A DNA stretch of 38,629 bases from an uncultured Burkholderiales bacterium (GTDB lineage Bacteria; Pseudomonadota; Gammaproteobacteria; Burkholderiales; Burkholderiaceae_C). Below the pieces are notes generated by a model, which saw nothing but the letters and a program-made list of their open reading frames with translations, was not told the origin of the DNA and ran no database searches. The stretch is taken from NCBI GenBank assembly GCA_903892175.1, contig CAITHK010000230.1:1-38629 (forward strand), written 5' to 3'. Below, one piece after another: positions 15,158 through 23,264 of the stretch. A program made the position numbers and the translations under genes. Every line of letters begins with the position of its first letter. The first letter of the stretch is position 1.

Positions 15158-16618
15158 TTAGGCTGTCCCGCCCACCGTCAAGCCATCGATGCGCAAGGTA
15201 GGTTGACCCACCCCCACTGGCACGCTTTGCCCCTCTTTGCCGCAGGTGCCCACGCCGCTGTCGAGCGCCATGTCGTTGCCGATCAAGCTCACACGGGTCA
15301 AGGCATCGGGGCCATTGCCCACCAAGGTGGCGCCTTTGACCGGGTATTGGATTTTGCCGTTCTCCACCCAATACGCTTGCGAGGTGGAAAACACAAACTT
15401 GCCCGACGTGATGTCGACTTGGCCACCACCAAAGTTCACCGCGTACAAACCCTTTTTCAGACTGGCCACAATTTCTTGGGGGTCTTTGTCGCCGCCCAGC
15501 ATGTAGGTGTTGGTCATGCGCGGCATGGGCACATGGGCATAGCTCTCGCGACGGCCGTTGCCCGTGGGCTTCACACCCATCAAGCGCGCATTCATGCTGT
15601 CTTGGATGTAGCCCTTCAAAATGCCGTCTTCAATCAACACATTGCGTTGGCTGGCGTGTCCTTCGTCGTCCACATTCAGCGATCCGCGACGGTCGGGCAA
15701 GGTGCCGTCGTCCAACACCGTCACCCCTTTGGCGGCCACCCGTTGGCCGATGCGGCCGCTGAAAGCGCTCGAGCCCTTGCGGTTGAAGTCACCTTCCAGG
15801 CCGTGTCCAATCGCCTCGTGCAACAAAATGCCTGGCCATCCAGAACCCAGCACCACACTCATCTCCCCGGCAGGGGCAGGCCGCGCTTCCAAGTTCACCA
15901 AGGCAGCTTTGACGGCTTCGTCCACATAGCTCTGAGCCAACGCATCGTCAAAATGGTCCAAACCAAAACGACCTCCACCGCCGCCAGAGCCCATTTCACG
16001 GCGGCCGTTTTGTTCCGCAATCACCGTCACACTCAGCCGCACCAAGGGGCGCACATCGGCGGCCAAAGTGCCGTCAGCGCGCACCACCATCACCACGTCG
16101 TACTCGCTGGCCAAACCGGCCATCACTTGTGACACACGCGGGTCTTTGGCGCGTGCCATCTTTTCCACCCGTCCCAACAGCGCCACCTTTTGGGTGCTGT
16201 CGAGTGAGGCAATCGGGTCGAGGTCGCGGTAGAGCGAACGGCTGGAGGCCACGCGCCGTGAAGGCACTTTGACCCGCCCGCCCTTGGATGCCGCCGCAAT
16301 GGTGCGCACCGTGCGGGCAGCATCCAACAACGACGCTTCAGAAATGTCATCGGAATAAGCAAATGCTGTTTTTTCACCGCTCACCGCGCGAACGCCCACG
16401 CCCTGGTCAATGCTGAAAGAGCCGGTTTTGACAATGCCTTCTTCCAAACTCCAGCCTTCTGAGCGGGTGTACTGAAAATACAAATCGGCGTCATCGACTT
16501 TGTGAGCCCGAATCTCGGCCAAGGTGCGGGTGAGGTGAGACTCGTCCAAACCAAAGGGCTCAAGCAACAAGCTTTGGGCAATGGCCAAACGTTCAAGGGT
16601 GGGTTCGCGTGAAATCAT
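15158..16618 (-). CDS. tldD: Metalloprotease TldD
   Basis: A 486-residue TldD. With its partner TldE/PmbA (not in the window) it forms a zinc protease that degrades unfolded peptides and, in other species, matures microcins and aids CcdA antitoxin turnover. The HExxxH motif is HEAIGHGLEGD (H267, E268, H272), followed by the typical FNRKGSSAFSGRIGQRVA. The C-terminal SGKFVFSTSQAYWVENGKI and DSGVGTCGKEGQSVPVGVGQP motifs are intact, including the Cys. The ATG at 16618 was preferred to the upstream in-frame candidate at 16645 because a TACAAT -10 lies 6 nt before it. It lies downstream of rodA, same strand, but appears to have its own promoter. Confidence 0.95.
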   Translation of the reverse strand: MISREPTLERLAIAQSLLLEPFGLDESHLTRTLAEIRAHKVDDADLYFQYTRSEGWSLEEGIVKTGSFSIDQGVGVRAVSGEKTAFAYSDDISEASLLDAARTVRTIAAASKGGRVKVPSRRVASSRSLYRDLDPIASLDSTQKVALLGRVEKMARAKDPRVSQVMAGLASEYDVVMVVRADGTLAADVRPLVRLSVTVIAEQNGRREMGSGGGGGRFGLDHFDDALAQSYVDEAVKAALVNLEARPAPAGEMSVVLGSGWPGILLHEAIGHGLEGDFNRKGSSAFSGRIGQRVAAKGVTVLDDGTLPDRRGSLNVDDEGHASQRNVLIEDGILKGYIQDSMNARLMGVKPTGNGRRESYAHVPMPRMTNTYMLGGDKDPQEIVASLKKGLYAVNFGGGQVDITSGKFVFSTSQAYWVENGKIQYPVKGATLVGNGPDALTRVSLIGNDMALDSGVGTCGKEGQSVPVGVGQPTLRIDGLTVGGTA

Positions 16619-16624
16619 GGCGCG

Positions 16625-16630
16625 ATTGTA
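16625..16630 (-). promoter_or_regulatory. -10 element of tldD, apparently leaderless
   Basis: TACAAT on the minus strand is followed by CGCGCC and the ATG. A six-base gap puts the transcription start at the start codon. No ribosome site fits. Confidence 0.5.
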
Positions 16631-16678
16631 GGAGTCACCCAACAACCCCTGGCTCCAAAGGTTGTGGCGCCGCCAAGC

Positions 16679-17833
16679 TCAGGACTGCACCAACTGTTTG
16701 GCCTTGGCCACCGACATCAAAATGCCCAGCCCCAGCCCTAAGGTCACCATGGCTGTGCCGCCATAGCTGATGAACGGCAAAGGCACGCCCACCACCGGCA
16801 AGATGCCGCTCACCATGCCCATGTTGACAAAGGCATAGACAAAAAAGCTCAGGGTGATGCTGCCTGCCAACAAACGGGCAAACAAAGTGGGGCCCTCGAC
16901 CGCAATGGCCAAACCCCGCAAGATCAAAAAGACAAAGCTGCCAATCAGCAGCAAATTGCCCACCAAGCCGAACTCTTCGCCAAAAGCGGCAAACACAAAG
17001 TCGGTGGTGCGCTCAGGAATAAAGTCCAAATGGGTTTGGGTGCCCTGCATGAAACCCTTGCCCCAAAACCCACCAGAGCCAATGGCAATCATGCCTTGGA
17101 TGATGTGAAAGCCTTTGCCCAAAGGGTCGCGGGTTGGGTCCAGCAAGGTGCAAATGCGTTGCTGTTGGTAGTCGTGCAGCAGTGGCCAGCGGAAACCATC
17201 GGCGCACAAAGTAGGTTCAAACACCACAATCAGCACCACCCCCACCAAGCCGAGCAAGATGGGCGGAACAATCAAGTACCAGCTCAAGCCGGCAAAGAAA
17301 ATCACCGCCAAGCCCGCCGACAGTACCAAAATGGCCGTGCCCAAATCGGGCTGCTTGACGATCAACGCCAAGGGCACGATCAACAACAGACTCGCCACGA
17401 AGAAGTCCAGCGGACGCAACTGACCTTCGCGCTTTTGGAACCACCAAGCCAGCATCAAGGGCATGGCGATCTTCATGATCTCGCTGGGCTGAATGATCAC
17501 CCCCACATTCAACCAACGCCGTGCCCCCTTCTTGGTCAAGCCAAACAGCGCCACGGCCACCAGCAAAGCCACACCGATGGTGTAGAGCGGCACAGCCAAA
17601 GCCATCAAGCGCTGGGGCGGCACCTGCGCCACCATGAACATGATGAAACCGGCCAACAACATGTTGCGGCCATGATCCACAAACCGCGCACCGTTGGCAA
17701 AGCCCGACGAATACATGATCAACAGGCCTGCGCATGCCAACAAGAAAACACCAAACGCCAACGGACCGTCAAAGCCCTTGAGCAGGGGCGTCAGGCGTTG
17801 TCGCAGGCTGGGGTTTTGGAGGGTGTTGGACAT
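16679..17833 (-). CDS. rodA: Peptidoglycan glycosyltransferase RodA
   Basis: A 384-residue SEDS-family polytopic membrane protein that polymerises lipid II for sidewall elongation with PBP2. About ten hydrophobic helices are visible. Conserved SEDS motifs are KKGARRWLNVG (101-111), QPSE (115-118), KQPDLGTA (160-167), and PERTTDFVFAAFGEEFG (273-289) with D278 at the catalytic aspartate position, plus the C-terminal GVPLPFISYGGTA. It is RodA rather than FtsW because FtsW is separately encoded in the dcw cluster here and this protein lacks FtsW's long N-terminal extension. No mreBCD or mrdA genes are adjacent in the window. GATAAT lies 8 nt before the ATG. Confidence 0.93.
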   Translation of the reverse strand: MSNTLQNPSLRQRLTPLLKGFDGPLAFGVFLLACAGLLIMYSSGFANGARFVDHGRNMLLAGFIMFMVAQVPPQRLMALAVPLYTIGVALLVAVALFGLTKKGARRWLNVGVIIQPSEIMKIAMPLMLAWWFQKREGQLRPLDFFVASLLLIVPLALIVKQPDLGTAILVLSAGLAVIFFAGLSWYLIVPPILLGLVGVVLIVVFEPTLCADGFRWPLLHDYQQQRICTLLDPTRDPLGKGFHIIQGMIAIGSGGFWGKGFMQGTQTHLDFIPERTTDFVFAAFGEEFGLVGNLLLIGSFVFLILRGLAIAVEGPTLFARLLAGSITLSFFVYAFVNMGMVSGILPVVGVPLPFISYGGTAMVTLGLGLGILMSVAKAKQLVQS

Positions 17834-17841
17834 CTCCCGCG

Positions 17842-17847
17842 ATTATC
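17842..17847 (-). promoter_or_regulatory. -10 element of rodA
   Basis: GATAAT on the minus strand lies 8 nt before the rodA ATG. The intervening CGCGGGAG could also hold a GGGAG ribosome site if initiation occurs further upstream. It faces the divergent -10 at 17866-17871. Confidence 0.45.
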
Positions 17848-17862
17848 CCTCGAGCCGTCCAC

Positions 17863-17871
17863 TGCTAGCAT
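17863..17871 (+). promoter_or_regulatory. Extended -10 promoter of the YqiA-like gene, apparently leaderless
   Basis: TGCTAGCAT fits TGnTATAAT with two mismatches in the hexamer and lies 6 nt before the ATG at 17878. There is no room for a ribosome site. Confidence 0.5.
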
Positions 17872-17877
17872 GAGCGC

Positions 17878-18462
17878 ATGGTCACCACCCACTTGCTCTA
17901 CCTGCACGGTTTCCGCTCGTCGCCCCAATCCACCAAAGCCCGCCAAATGGCGACGTTGATGGCCGAGCGTTTTGCGCAGGTGCAGTGGTGGTGTCCGCAG
18001 TTGCCGCCCTCGCCACAAGCGGCTGGCGCATTGATTGCGCAGGGCACCGCCCACTGGCCCGCAGACACCTCGGGCGTGATTGGTTCTTCGCTGGGCGGGT
18101 TTTACGCCACCTGGATCGCCGTCCAGCGCGGCTGGCGTGCGGTCTTGCTCAACCCCGCGGTGGACCCGGCGCGCGACTTGAGCCGCTACATCGGCGAGCA
18201 AAGCAGCTGGCACGACCCCCAAGAGCTTTTTTTCTTCGCCCCCGAATTTGTGGACGAACTGCGTGCCTTGGCCGTCGGCCCCCTTGCACAACCCGAACGC
18301 TTCATGACGCTGATTGCCAAGGGTGATGAGGTGCTCGATTGGCGCGAAATGACCGCCCGCTATACAGGCGCACAGCAAACCGTGCTCGAAGGCGGTGACC
18401 ACGCCTTGAGCGACTTTGAGCAACACATCCCCACGGTATTGGCCTTTCTCGGCCTGTCTTAA
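17878..18462 (+). CDS. YqiA/YcfP-family alpha/beta-hydrolase (esterase)
   Basis: A 194-residue alpha/beta-hydrolase of the UPF0227 (YqiA/YcfP) type. LLYLHGFRSSPQSTKA (6-21) forms the oxyanion-side motif typical of the family. GSSLGG gives the nucleophile elbow with S71. D150 or D154 (AKGDEVLDW) and H175 (GGDHALSDF) complete a likely triad. E. coli YqiA has esterase activity on short acyl esters; the physiological substrate is unknown. It is cytosolic, with no signal peptide. It is divergent from rodA with 44 bp between the start codons, and precedes the RNB nuclease gene, which has its own -10. Confidence 0.88.
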   Translation: MVTTHLLYLHGFRSSPQSTKARQMATLMAERFAQVQWWCPQLPPSPQAAGALIAQGTAHWPADTSGVIGSSLGGFYATWIAVQRGWRAVLLNPAVDPARDLSRYIGEQSSWHDPQELFFFAPEFVDELRALAVGPLAQPERFMTLIAKGDEVLDWREMTARYTGAQQTVLEGGDHALSDFEQHIPTVLAFLGLS

Positions 18463-18511
18463 TTCAACGCCACGTTGAGCCGCGGCAGCGGGCAGCGGTG
18501 CAAGGCAGGCA

Positions 18512-18520
18512 TGGGACAAT
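18512..18520 (+). promoter_or_regulatory. Extended -10 promoter of the RNB nuclease gene, apparently leaderless
   Basis: TGGGACAAT, TGn plus GACAAT, ends 7 nt before the ATG at 18528. The gap CGCACCC has no ribosome site. Confidence 0.5.
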
Positions 18521-18527
18521 CGCACCC

Positions 18528-20621
18528 ATGTACGCATTGTTTGAAGAAGCTGGCAAATTCCAGACCGGTCGGGTGCTGTCCGAAGCAGAGAGCTCGGCCC
18601 AAATTGAGCTGGAATCCGGCAAACGGGTGAAGGTCAAGGCAGCTCAGCTGCTGCTCAAGTTCGACAAGCCCTCGCCCGCTGAGCTGATGCGCGAGGCACA
18701 GGCCTTGAGCGCCACCATCGAGCTGGACTTGGCCTGGGAGTTCGCCCCCGAAGACGAATTTGGCTTTGCCGATTTGGCGCGCGAATATTTCAGCGCCCAA
18801 GCCACGCTGACCGAACAAACCGCTGCCCTGCTGCGTCTGTTTGAAGCGCCCCATTACTTTCGTCGCGCAGGCAAAGGCCGCTTCAAAAAGGCCTCGGCCG
18901 AAGTGATCCAGCAAGCCCTGGCTGCGATCGAGAAGAAAAAACAAATCCAAGAGCAAATCAACAGCTGGGCCCAAGCCTTGGCGCAAGGGCAGTGCCCAGA
19001 GCCCATTCAAGCCCAGCTCTACAAGATTTTGTTCAAGCCCGACAAAAACGCGCCCGAATACAAAGCCGTGGTCGACGCCGCACGCGCCACCCAGACCGCG
19101 CCGCTGGCCCTGCTGCAACAAGCCGGTGCCATCACATCGGCCTACCAGTTCCACTGGCAGCGCTTCTTGTTCGACAACTTTCCCAAAGGCACGGGCTTCG
19201 CCCCCCTGCAAGCCCCTGCGATTGCCGACGAACTGCCCTTGGCCCAGGTGCAGGCCTATTCGATCGACGACTCCCAAACCACCGAGATCGACGACGCCTT
19301 GTCGGTGCAGGGCTTGGGCACGGGGCAAGTCACACTGGGCGTTCACATCGCGGCACCCGGCTTGGCATTGAAGCCGGGCGACGCCATCGACCAATTGGGT
19401 CGCCAGCGCTTGTCCACGGTGTACATGCCGGGCTACAAAGTCACCATGCTGCCCGATGCGGTGGTGCAAACCTACACCCTGCAAGAGGGGCGCGACTGCC
19501 CGGCGGTGTCGCTGTACGTCACCTTTGACGAAAGCACTTTGGGTATTGAACACACCGAAACACGCTTGGAGCGCGTGCCGATTGCGGCCAACTTGCGTCA
19601 CGACCAGCTGGACGCCATCGTCACCGAAGCCTGGCTCAACGACGCCAGCTTCCAGCACGCCACTGGCACACCAGAACCCGCCATGCCGCGCGCGCAACTG
19701 GCGTTTTTGTTCCGCTTGGCCCAACACCTCAAAGCCCAGCGCGAGGTGGTGCGCGGCAAGCCCGAAAACTTCAACCGGCCCGACTACAACTTCCGACTCG
19801 TGGCCAGTGCGGACGCAGAGCAAGACCCTAAAAGTGGACTCGCACCCACGGGCCATGAACAGGTGCAAATCAGCGTGCGCCAGCGCGGCGCGCCACTCGA
19901 CCTGATGGTGGCCGAAGCCATGATTCTGGCCAACAGCACCTGGGGCAACTGGATGAACGAGTTGGGCGTGCCCGGCATCTACCGCAGCCAAGCCAGCCTG
20001 TTGCCCGGCGTCAAAGTGCGCATGGGCACCAAAGCCCTGCCCCACGCCGGCATTGGCGTGCCCAGCTATGCCTGGAGCACCTCGCCCCTGCGCCGCTACA
20101 CCGACTTGGTCAACCAATGGCAAATCATTGCTTGCGCCAAACATGGCAACACCGCAGCCTTGGCTGCACCGTTCAAGCCCAAAGATGCCGAGTTGTTCTC
20201 CATCATCTCGGCCTTTGACGGCGCCTACAGCGCCTACAACGGCTACCAAGCCGGCATGGAACGCTTTTGGACGCTGCAGTTCCTCAAGCAACACCACATC
20301 ACCGAGCTCACCGCCACGGTGTTCAAAACCTTCCCGGGCCAGCCGCCCATGGCGCGCGCCGACACCCTGCCACTGGTCTTGCCGGTCCTGGGCAACAGTG
20401 AGCTGCAGCGGGGTGCGCGCGTGCAGTTGCGCTTGAGTGCGATCGACGACATCACCCTGGACATCAGCGGCCAGTTCATGGCCTTACTGGACGCGGACCA
20501 GCCCCAAGGCACCGACAGCACCGAGCCCGCTGAAGAAGAAGACGACAGCGCAAGCGCCGGACCCATCGCCATCGCGGTAGACATGGACGATGCACCGGCT
20601 GCGGAGGTCAACCCAGCGTGA
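18528..20621 (+). CDS. RNB-domain exoribonuclease (RNase II/R type)
   Basis: A 697-residue 3'-5' exoribonuclease. A non-canonical N-terminal part with a small beta-rich FQTGRVLSEAESSAQIELESG region and helical stretches precedes the RNB catalytic domain, which starts near residue 243 at YSIDDSQTTEIDDALS. Aligned to E. coli RNase II, D201, D209 and D210 are kept and D207 is Glu (E253). YMPGYKVTMLPDAVVQTYTL and WSTSPLRRYTDLVNQW (with the RYTD motif) confirm RNB. An S1-like C-terminal segment ends in an acidic Glu/Asp tail. The chosen ATG follows an extended -10 by 7 nt; an in-frame upstream candidate at 18498 would precede the promoter. The stop overlaps the TonB-like gene (GTGA). Confidence 0.88.
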   Translation: MYALFEEAGKFQTGRVLSEAESSAQIELESGKRVKVKAAQLLLKFDKPSPAELMREAQALSATIELDLAWEFAPEDEFGFADLAREYFSAQATLTEQTAALLRLFEAPHYFRRAGKGRFKKASAEVIQQALAAIEKKKQIQEQINSWAQALAQGQCPEPIQAQLYKILFKPDKNAPEYKAVVDAARATQTAPLALLQQAGAITSAYQFHWQRFLFDNFPKGTGFAPLQAPAIADELPLAQVQAYSIDDSQTTEIDDALSVQGLGTGQVTLGVHIAAPGLALKPGDAIDQLGRQRLSTVYMPGYKVTMLPDAVVQTYTLQEGRDCPAVSLYVTFDESTLGIEHTETRLERVPIAANLRHDQLDAIVTEAWLNDASFQHATGTPEPAMPRAQLAFLFRLAQHLKAQREVVRGKPENFNRPDYNFRLVASADAEQDPKSGLAPTGHEQVQISVRQRGAPLDLMVAEAMILANSTWGNWMNELGVPGIYRSQASLLPGVKVRMGTKALPHAGIGVPSYAWSTSPLRRYTDLVNQWQIIACAKHGNTAALAAPFKPKDAELFSIISAFDGAYSAYNGYQAGMERFWTLQFLKQHHITELTATVFKTFPGQPPMARADTLPLVLPVLGNSELQRGARVQLRLSAIDDITLDISGQFMALLDADQPQGTDSTEPAEEEDDSASAGPIAIAVDMDDAPAAEVNPA

Positions 20622-21478
20622 GCGTGTTGCAGCGCGTCACCCGTTTGCAATGGGCCTTGGCCATTTCATTGGGCGTGCACGCGGCTGTGCTGAGCTTGCG
20701 CATTGCGGCGCCTGCGCAGTTTGATCGCTTGTTCAAAGACACCCCACTCGACGTGATCTTGGTCAACACGCGGCTGGTGTCTGTGGCGCCCGACAAGGCC
20801 CAAGCTTTGGCCCAAACTCAGTTGGCGGGCGGTGGCGAACAACGCAGCGGACGTGCAGCGTCGCCCCTGCCTTCGGCCGCCACCACCACCGCAGGCGACA
20901 GTGCAGACGCCATGCAAAAGCAAATGGCCTCGCTGCAAAAACAACAGGCCTTGCTGTTGGCACAGGTGAAAGACTTGTTGGCCCAACTGCCCCCACCGCA
21001 ACCCAAAAAAGCCGACCCCGCCCAAGAGGTGCTGGAAGAAAAACGCCGGCAACTGCTCAAGCTGTTGGCCGAGATTGAGCAACGCATCGACCAAGACAAC
21101 GCGCGCCCGCGCAAGCACTACATCAGCCCCGCCACACGGGAAGTGGCTTATGCCCAGTACTACGATGCCCTGCGGCGCAAGATTGAAGAGCGCGGCACCC
21201 TGTACTTCCCCGAGCGCGGCGGGCAAAAACTCTACGGTGAACTCACCATGGTCATCACCGTCAACACCGACGGACGTGTGCTGAGCACCGAAGTGGTCCA
21301 AGGCTCTGGCCAGGCGGACTTGGACCGTCGCGCCCAAGCCATTGCCACCAGCGCCGGGCCTTTTGGCAACTTCACCACGGCCATGCGCAAACAAGCCGAT
21401 CAACTGGCCGTTGTCTCACGCTTCATTTTCAGCCGCGACAACACCTTGCAAACACGCGGTGGGGACGGCGCACCGTGA
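20618..21478 (+). CDS. TonB C-terminal-domain protein (energy-transducer-like)
   Basis: A 286-residue protein with a GTG start in a GTGA overlap with the RNB nuclease gene. It has one N-terminal membrane anchor (about residues 12-28), an Ala/Gln-rich periplasmic segment with a coiled-coil-like stretch (MQKQMASLQKQQALLLAQVKD region) and EKRRQLLKLLAEIEQRI. A C-terminal TonB-fold domain begins near YAQYYDALRRKIEERG, with LYGELTMVITVNTDGRVLSTEVVQGSG. No exbB or exbD is nearby, so a true TonB role in outer-membrane transport is uncertain. Its position between the RNB nuclease and mtgA is as in related species, apart from the missing aroE. Confidence 0.8.
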   Translation: MSVLQRVTRLQWALAISLGVHAAVLSLRIAAPAQFDRLFKDTPLDVILVNTRLVSVAPDKAQALAQTQLAGGGEQRSGRAASPLPSAATTTAGDSADAMQKQMASLQKQQALLLAQVKDLLAQLPPPQPKKADPAQEVLEEKRRQLLKLLAEIEQRIDQDNARPRKHYISPATREVAYAQYYDALRRKIEERGTLYFPERGGQKLYGELTMVITVNTDGRVLSTEVVQGSGQADLDRRAQAIATSAGPFGNFTTAMRKQADQLAVVSRFIFSRDNTLQTRGGDGAP

Positions 21479-22215
21479 TCAAGCTCTCTCGCACCTCCCC
21501 CTTGTGGCGCTGGCTGTTGCTGGTGCTCGTGGCGTGGCTGGGCTTGCAAGTTTTTTTCTTGGCGCGCATTGCGCTGATGGCGCGCTTGGCACCCGAATCC
21601 ACAGCCTTTGAGCGCTCCGAAACCTGGCGCATCGTGACCGCCCAAGGGCATTTGCCTTGGCGTCAAGACTGGGTGCCCTACACCAACATCTCTAACCACC
21701 TCAAGCGCGCGGTGATCGTGTCAGAAGACGACATCTTTGCCCAACACGACGGCGTGCAGTGGGACGCGATTGAAAAAGCCTGGGCCAAAAATGCCAAAGC
21801 ACAGCTGCAAGCCAGTCGCGCCGCCGCCCCCACCTCACGCCCGCCCAAAGTGGTGGGCGGCTCCACCATCACCCAACAGCTGGCCAAAAATTTGTTTCTC
21901 TCTGGCGAGCGCACCTTGCTGCGCAAGGGCCAAGAATTTGTGCTGACCTTGATGCTCGAAGCCGTGCTCGACAAACGGCGCATCCTGGAGATCTACCTCA
22001 ACCATGTGGAATGGGGCGAAGGCATCTTCGGTGCCGAAGCCGCTGCGCAGCATTACTTTCGCAAGCCAGCCGCGCAACTGTCCCCGTGGGAAGCCGCCCG
22101 CTTGGCCGTCATGCTGCCACGCCCCAAGTACTACCAAAAATTCCCGCAGTCCGAGTACCTTGCAGGCCGCACCGCCATCATCGTGGCCCGCATGGGCGGC
22201 GCACAACTGCCTTGA
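21475..22215 (+). CDS. mtgA: Monofunctional biosynthetic peptidoglycan transglycosylase MtgA
   Basis: A 246-residue GT51 enzyme that polymerises lipid II without a transpeptidase domain. One N-terminal membrane helix (about 11-36) precedes the catalytic domain. The catalytic Glu is E84 in the SEDDIFAQHDG motif. GGSTITQQLAKNLFLSGERT, KGQEFVLTLMLEAVLDKRRILEIYLNHVEWGEGIFGAEAA and the AARLAVMLP region are all present. An Ala/Ser/Pro-rich insert (about 110-122) separates the first two motifs. The GTG start overlaps the TonB-like stop (GTGA) and ruvC starts 6 bp after the stop, so it is part of a continuous operon. Relatives usually have aroE immediately upstream; here it is absent. Confidence 0.93.
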   Translation: MIKLSRTSPLWRWLLLVLVAWLGLQVFFLARIALMARLAPESTAFERSETWRIVTAQGHLPWRQDWVPYTNISNHLKRAVIVSEDDIFAQHDGVQWDAIEKAWAKNAKAQLQASRAAAPTSRPPKVVGGSTITQQLAKNLFLSGERTLLRKGQEFVLTLMLEAVLDKRRILEIYLNHVEWGEGIFGAEAAAQHYFRKPAAQLSPWEAARLAVMLPRPKYYQKFPQSEYLAGRTAIIVARMGGAQLP

Positions 22216-22221
22216 ACGAGC

Positions 22222-22770
22222 ATGCGCATCCTTGGCATTGACCCCGGCTTACGCACCACAGGTTTTGGGGTGGTGGAAAAAGACGGCCAGCAACTGCATT
22301 ACATCGCCAGCGGCACCATCCGCACCGACAAGCAAGTGCAAGGCAACTTGCCTGAGCGCCTCAAGGTGTTGTTCGATGGCATCCACGAAGTGGTGGCGCG
22401 CTACCAACCCGAGTCTTCGGCGGTTGAAATCGTCTTCGTCAACGTCAACCCGCAAGCCACCTTGCTGCTGGGCCAGGCACGTGGTGCATGCGTCACGGCT
22501 TTGGTGACCTGCAACCTGCCGGTGGCCGAATACACCGCCTTGCAGATGAAACAAGCTGTGGCCGGTCACGGCCTGGCCAAGAAGGCACAGGTGCAAGAGA
22601 TGGTCAAACGGTTGTTGAATCTGCCCGGCTTGCCCGGCCCCGATGCTGCCGATGCCCTAGGGCTGGCCATCACCCACGCCCATGCAGGGCACTCAATGGC
22701 ACGCTTGGCAGCCGCCACAGGTTTGGCGCGCACCACCTCGGGCATGTACAAAGCTGGACGCAGTCGCTGA
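22222..22770 (+). CDS. ruvC: Holliday junction resolvase RuvC
   Basis: A 182-residue endonuclease that resolves four-way junctions in recombination repair with RuvAB. The catalytic acids fit D7 (ILGIDPGL), E69 (AVEIVF), D141 and D144 ([12 protein letters not shown]), matching D7/E66/D138/D141 of E. coli. The length is normal. ruvA and ruvB do not follow; the next sequence is a decayed toxin-antitoxin pair on the opposite strand. The start lies 6 bp after mtgA, with only a weak GAACGAG-type ribosome site. Confidence 0.95.
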   Translation: MRILGIDPGLRTTGFGVVEKDGQQLHYIASGTIRTDKQVQGNLPERLKVLFDGIHEVVARYQPESSAVEIVFVNVNPQATLLLGQARGACVTALVTCNLPVAEYTALQMKQAVAGHGLAKKAQVQEMVKRLLNLPGLPGPDAADALGLAITHAHAGHSMARLAAATGLARTTSGMYKAGRSR

Positions 22771-22798
22771 GCGGTCTGCGATTGCTAGCACTTCGCCA

Positions 22799-22817
22799 AG
22801 CGCTGTGTCACAGCGCT
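22799..22817. terminator. Inverted repeat between ruvC and the brnA remnant
   Basis: AGCGCTGTG and CACAGCGCT flank a single T, a near-perfect 19-bp inverted repeat 29 bases after the ruvC stop and touching the convergent antitoxin remnant's stop. Neither strand shows a T-run. It could serve as a bidirectional transcript end. Confidence 0.5.
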
Positions 22818-23077
22818 CAAGCCACATCGTTTTCTAGTAACAAGCGCACATAACGCGTGTAAGGCATACCTTGCGCTTGCGCTTTGAGCTTGAGTGCATC
22901 CAATCATTTCTGAGGCAATCGCATGTTCAGCGCCGCCGCCTTGGGCTCAAATTCGAACCGCGTGGCATTGAAGCCCGACAGATCGTATTGCGACACATCG
23001 GCCTTCGCCACAAACTGCTCGGCTTGCGCGTCGGTTTTGAGCGATGGCATGGGTTGGGTCTTAGCTTTGGTTTTCAT
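22817..23077 (-). pseudogene. BrnA/CopG-type antitoxin remnant with an in-frame stop
   Basis: Read from the ATG at 23077 (AAGGAG 9 nt before it), the frame encodes 57 residues up to NMRLPQK and then meets TGA at 22904-22906. The same frame continues for 28 codons, LDALKLKAQAQGMPYTRYVR and onward, to a normal TGA at 22817-22819. The joined 86-codon protein has the end of a CopG-type antitoxin (PF12441-like): FEPKAAALNMRLPQK-x-LDALKLKA...GMPYTRYVRLLL. A Leu is expected at the stop position, so one change of TTA to TGA would explain it. The truncated product would lose most of the ribbon-helix-helix DNA-binding fold. Its toxin partner is also damaged. Stop read-through cannot be excluded. Confidence 0.8.
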
Positions 23078-23167
23078 AATGAGCGATCTCCTTGGCGTGC
23101 ATGTAACGGGCGCTGATACACACGTGGGCCAGTTGCCATCGTCCCAGTCAAAACTTGACACTTTCAT
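23061..23167 (-). pseudogene. BrnT-type toxin remnant, internally deleted
   Basis: The ATG at 23167 begins MKVSSFDWDDGNWP, a typical N-terminus of one BrnT subgroup. A BrnT-like C-terminus, ISARYMHAKEIAHYENQS, is present in another frame and ends at TAA 23061-23063, overlapping the antitoxin start by 17 bp as in intact brnTA operons. Only about 34 codons of an expected 90 or so remain and the two parts are out of frame, so the middle of the gene has been deleted near position 23120. The N-terminal piece now reads on into the antitoxin frame. No functional RNase toxin can be made. The intact arrangement would have been toxin first, antitoxin second. Confidence 0.75.
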
Positions 23168-23177
23168 GCACAGTTCA

Positions 23178-23197
23178 TACACATTTTTTACACATTT
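23178..23197 (-). promoter_or_regulatory. Direct repeat upstream of the brnT remnant, possible old operator
   Basis: TACACATTT occurs twice on the plus strand, at 23178-23186 and 23189-23197, 11 bp apart, one helical turn. It lies directly upstream of the toxin remnant's start. It may be a relic of the autoregulatory site used by the BrnA-type repressor. Confidence 0.35.
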
Positions 23198-23264
23198 GCA
23201 TGCGTAAATTTTAGGCGAGCCGCCTCAGGTGATGTGACTTTGAGACCGCCCCAGCGGGGAATAT

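Noticed and set aside
18459-20297. 612-codon open frame on the minus strand
   Set aside because: It lies fully opposite the RNB nuclease gene, whose motifs are clear. Long antisense frames are expected with this codon bias, and the translation shows no recognisable domain.
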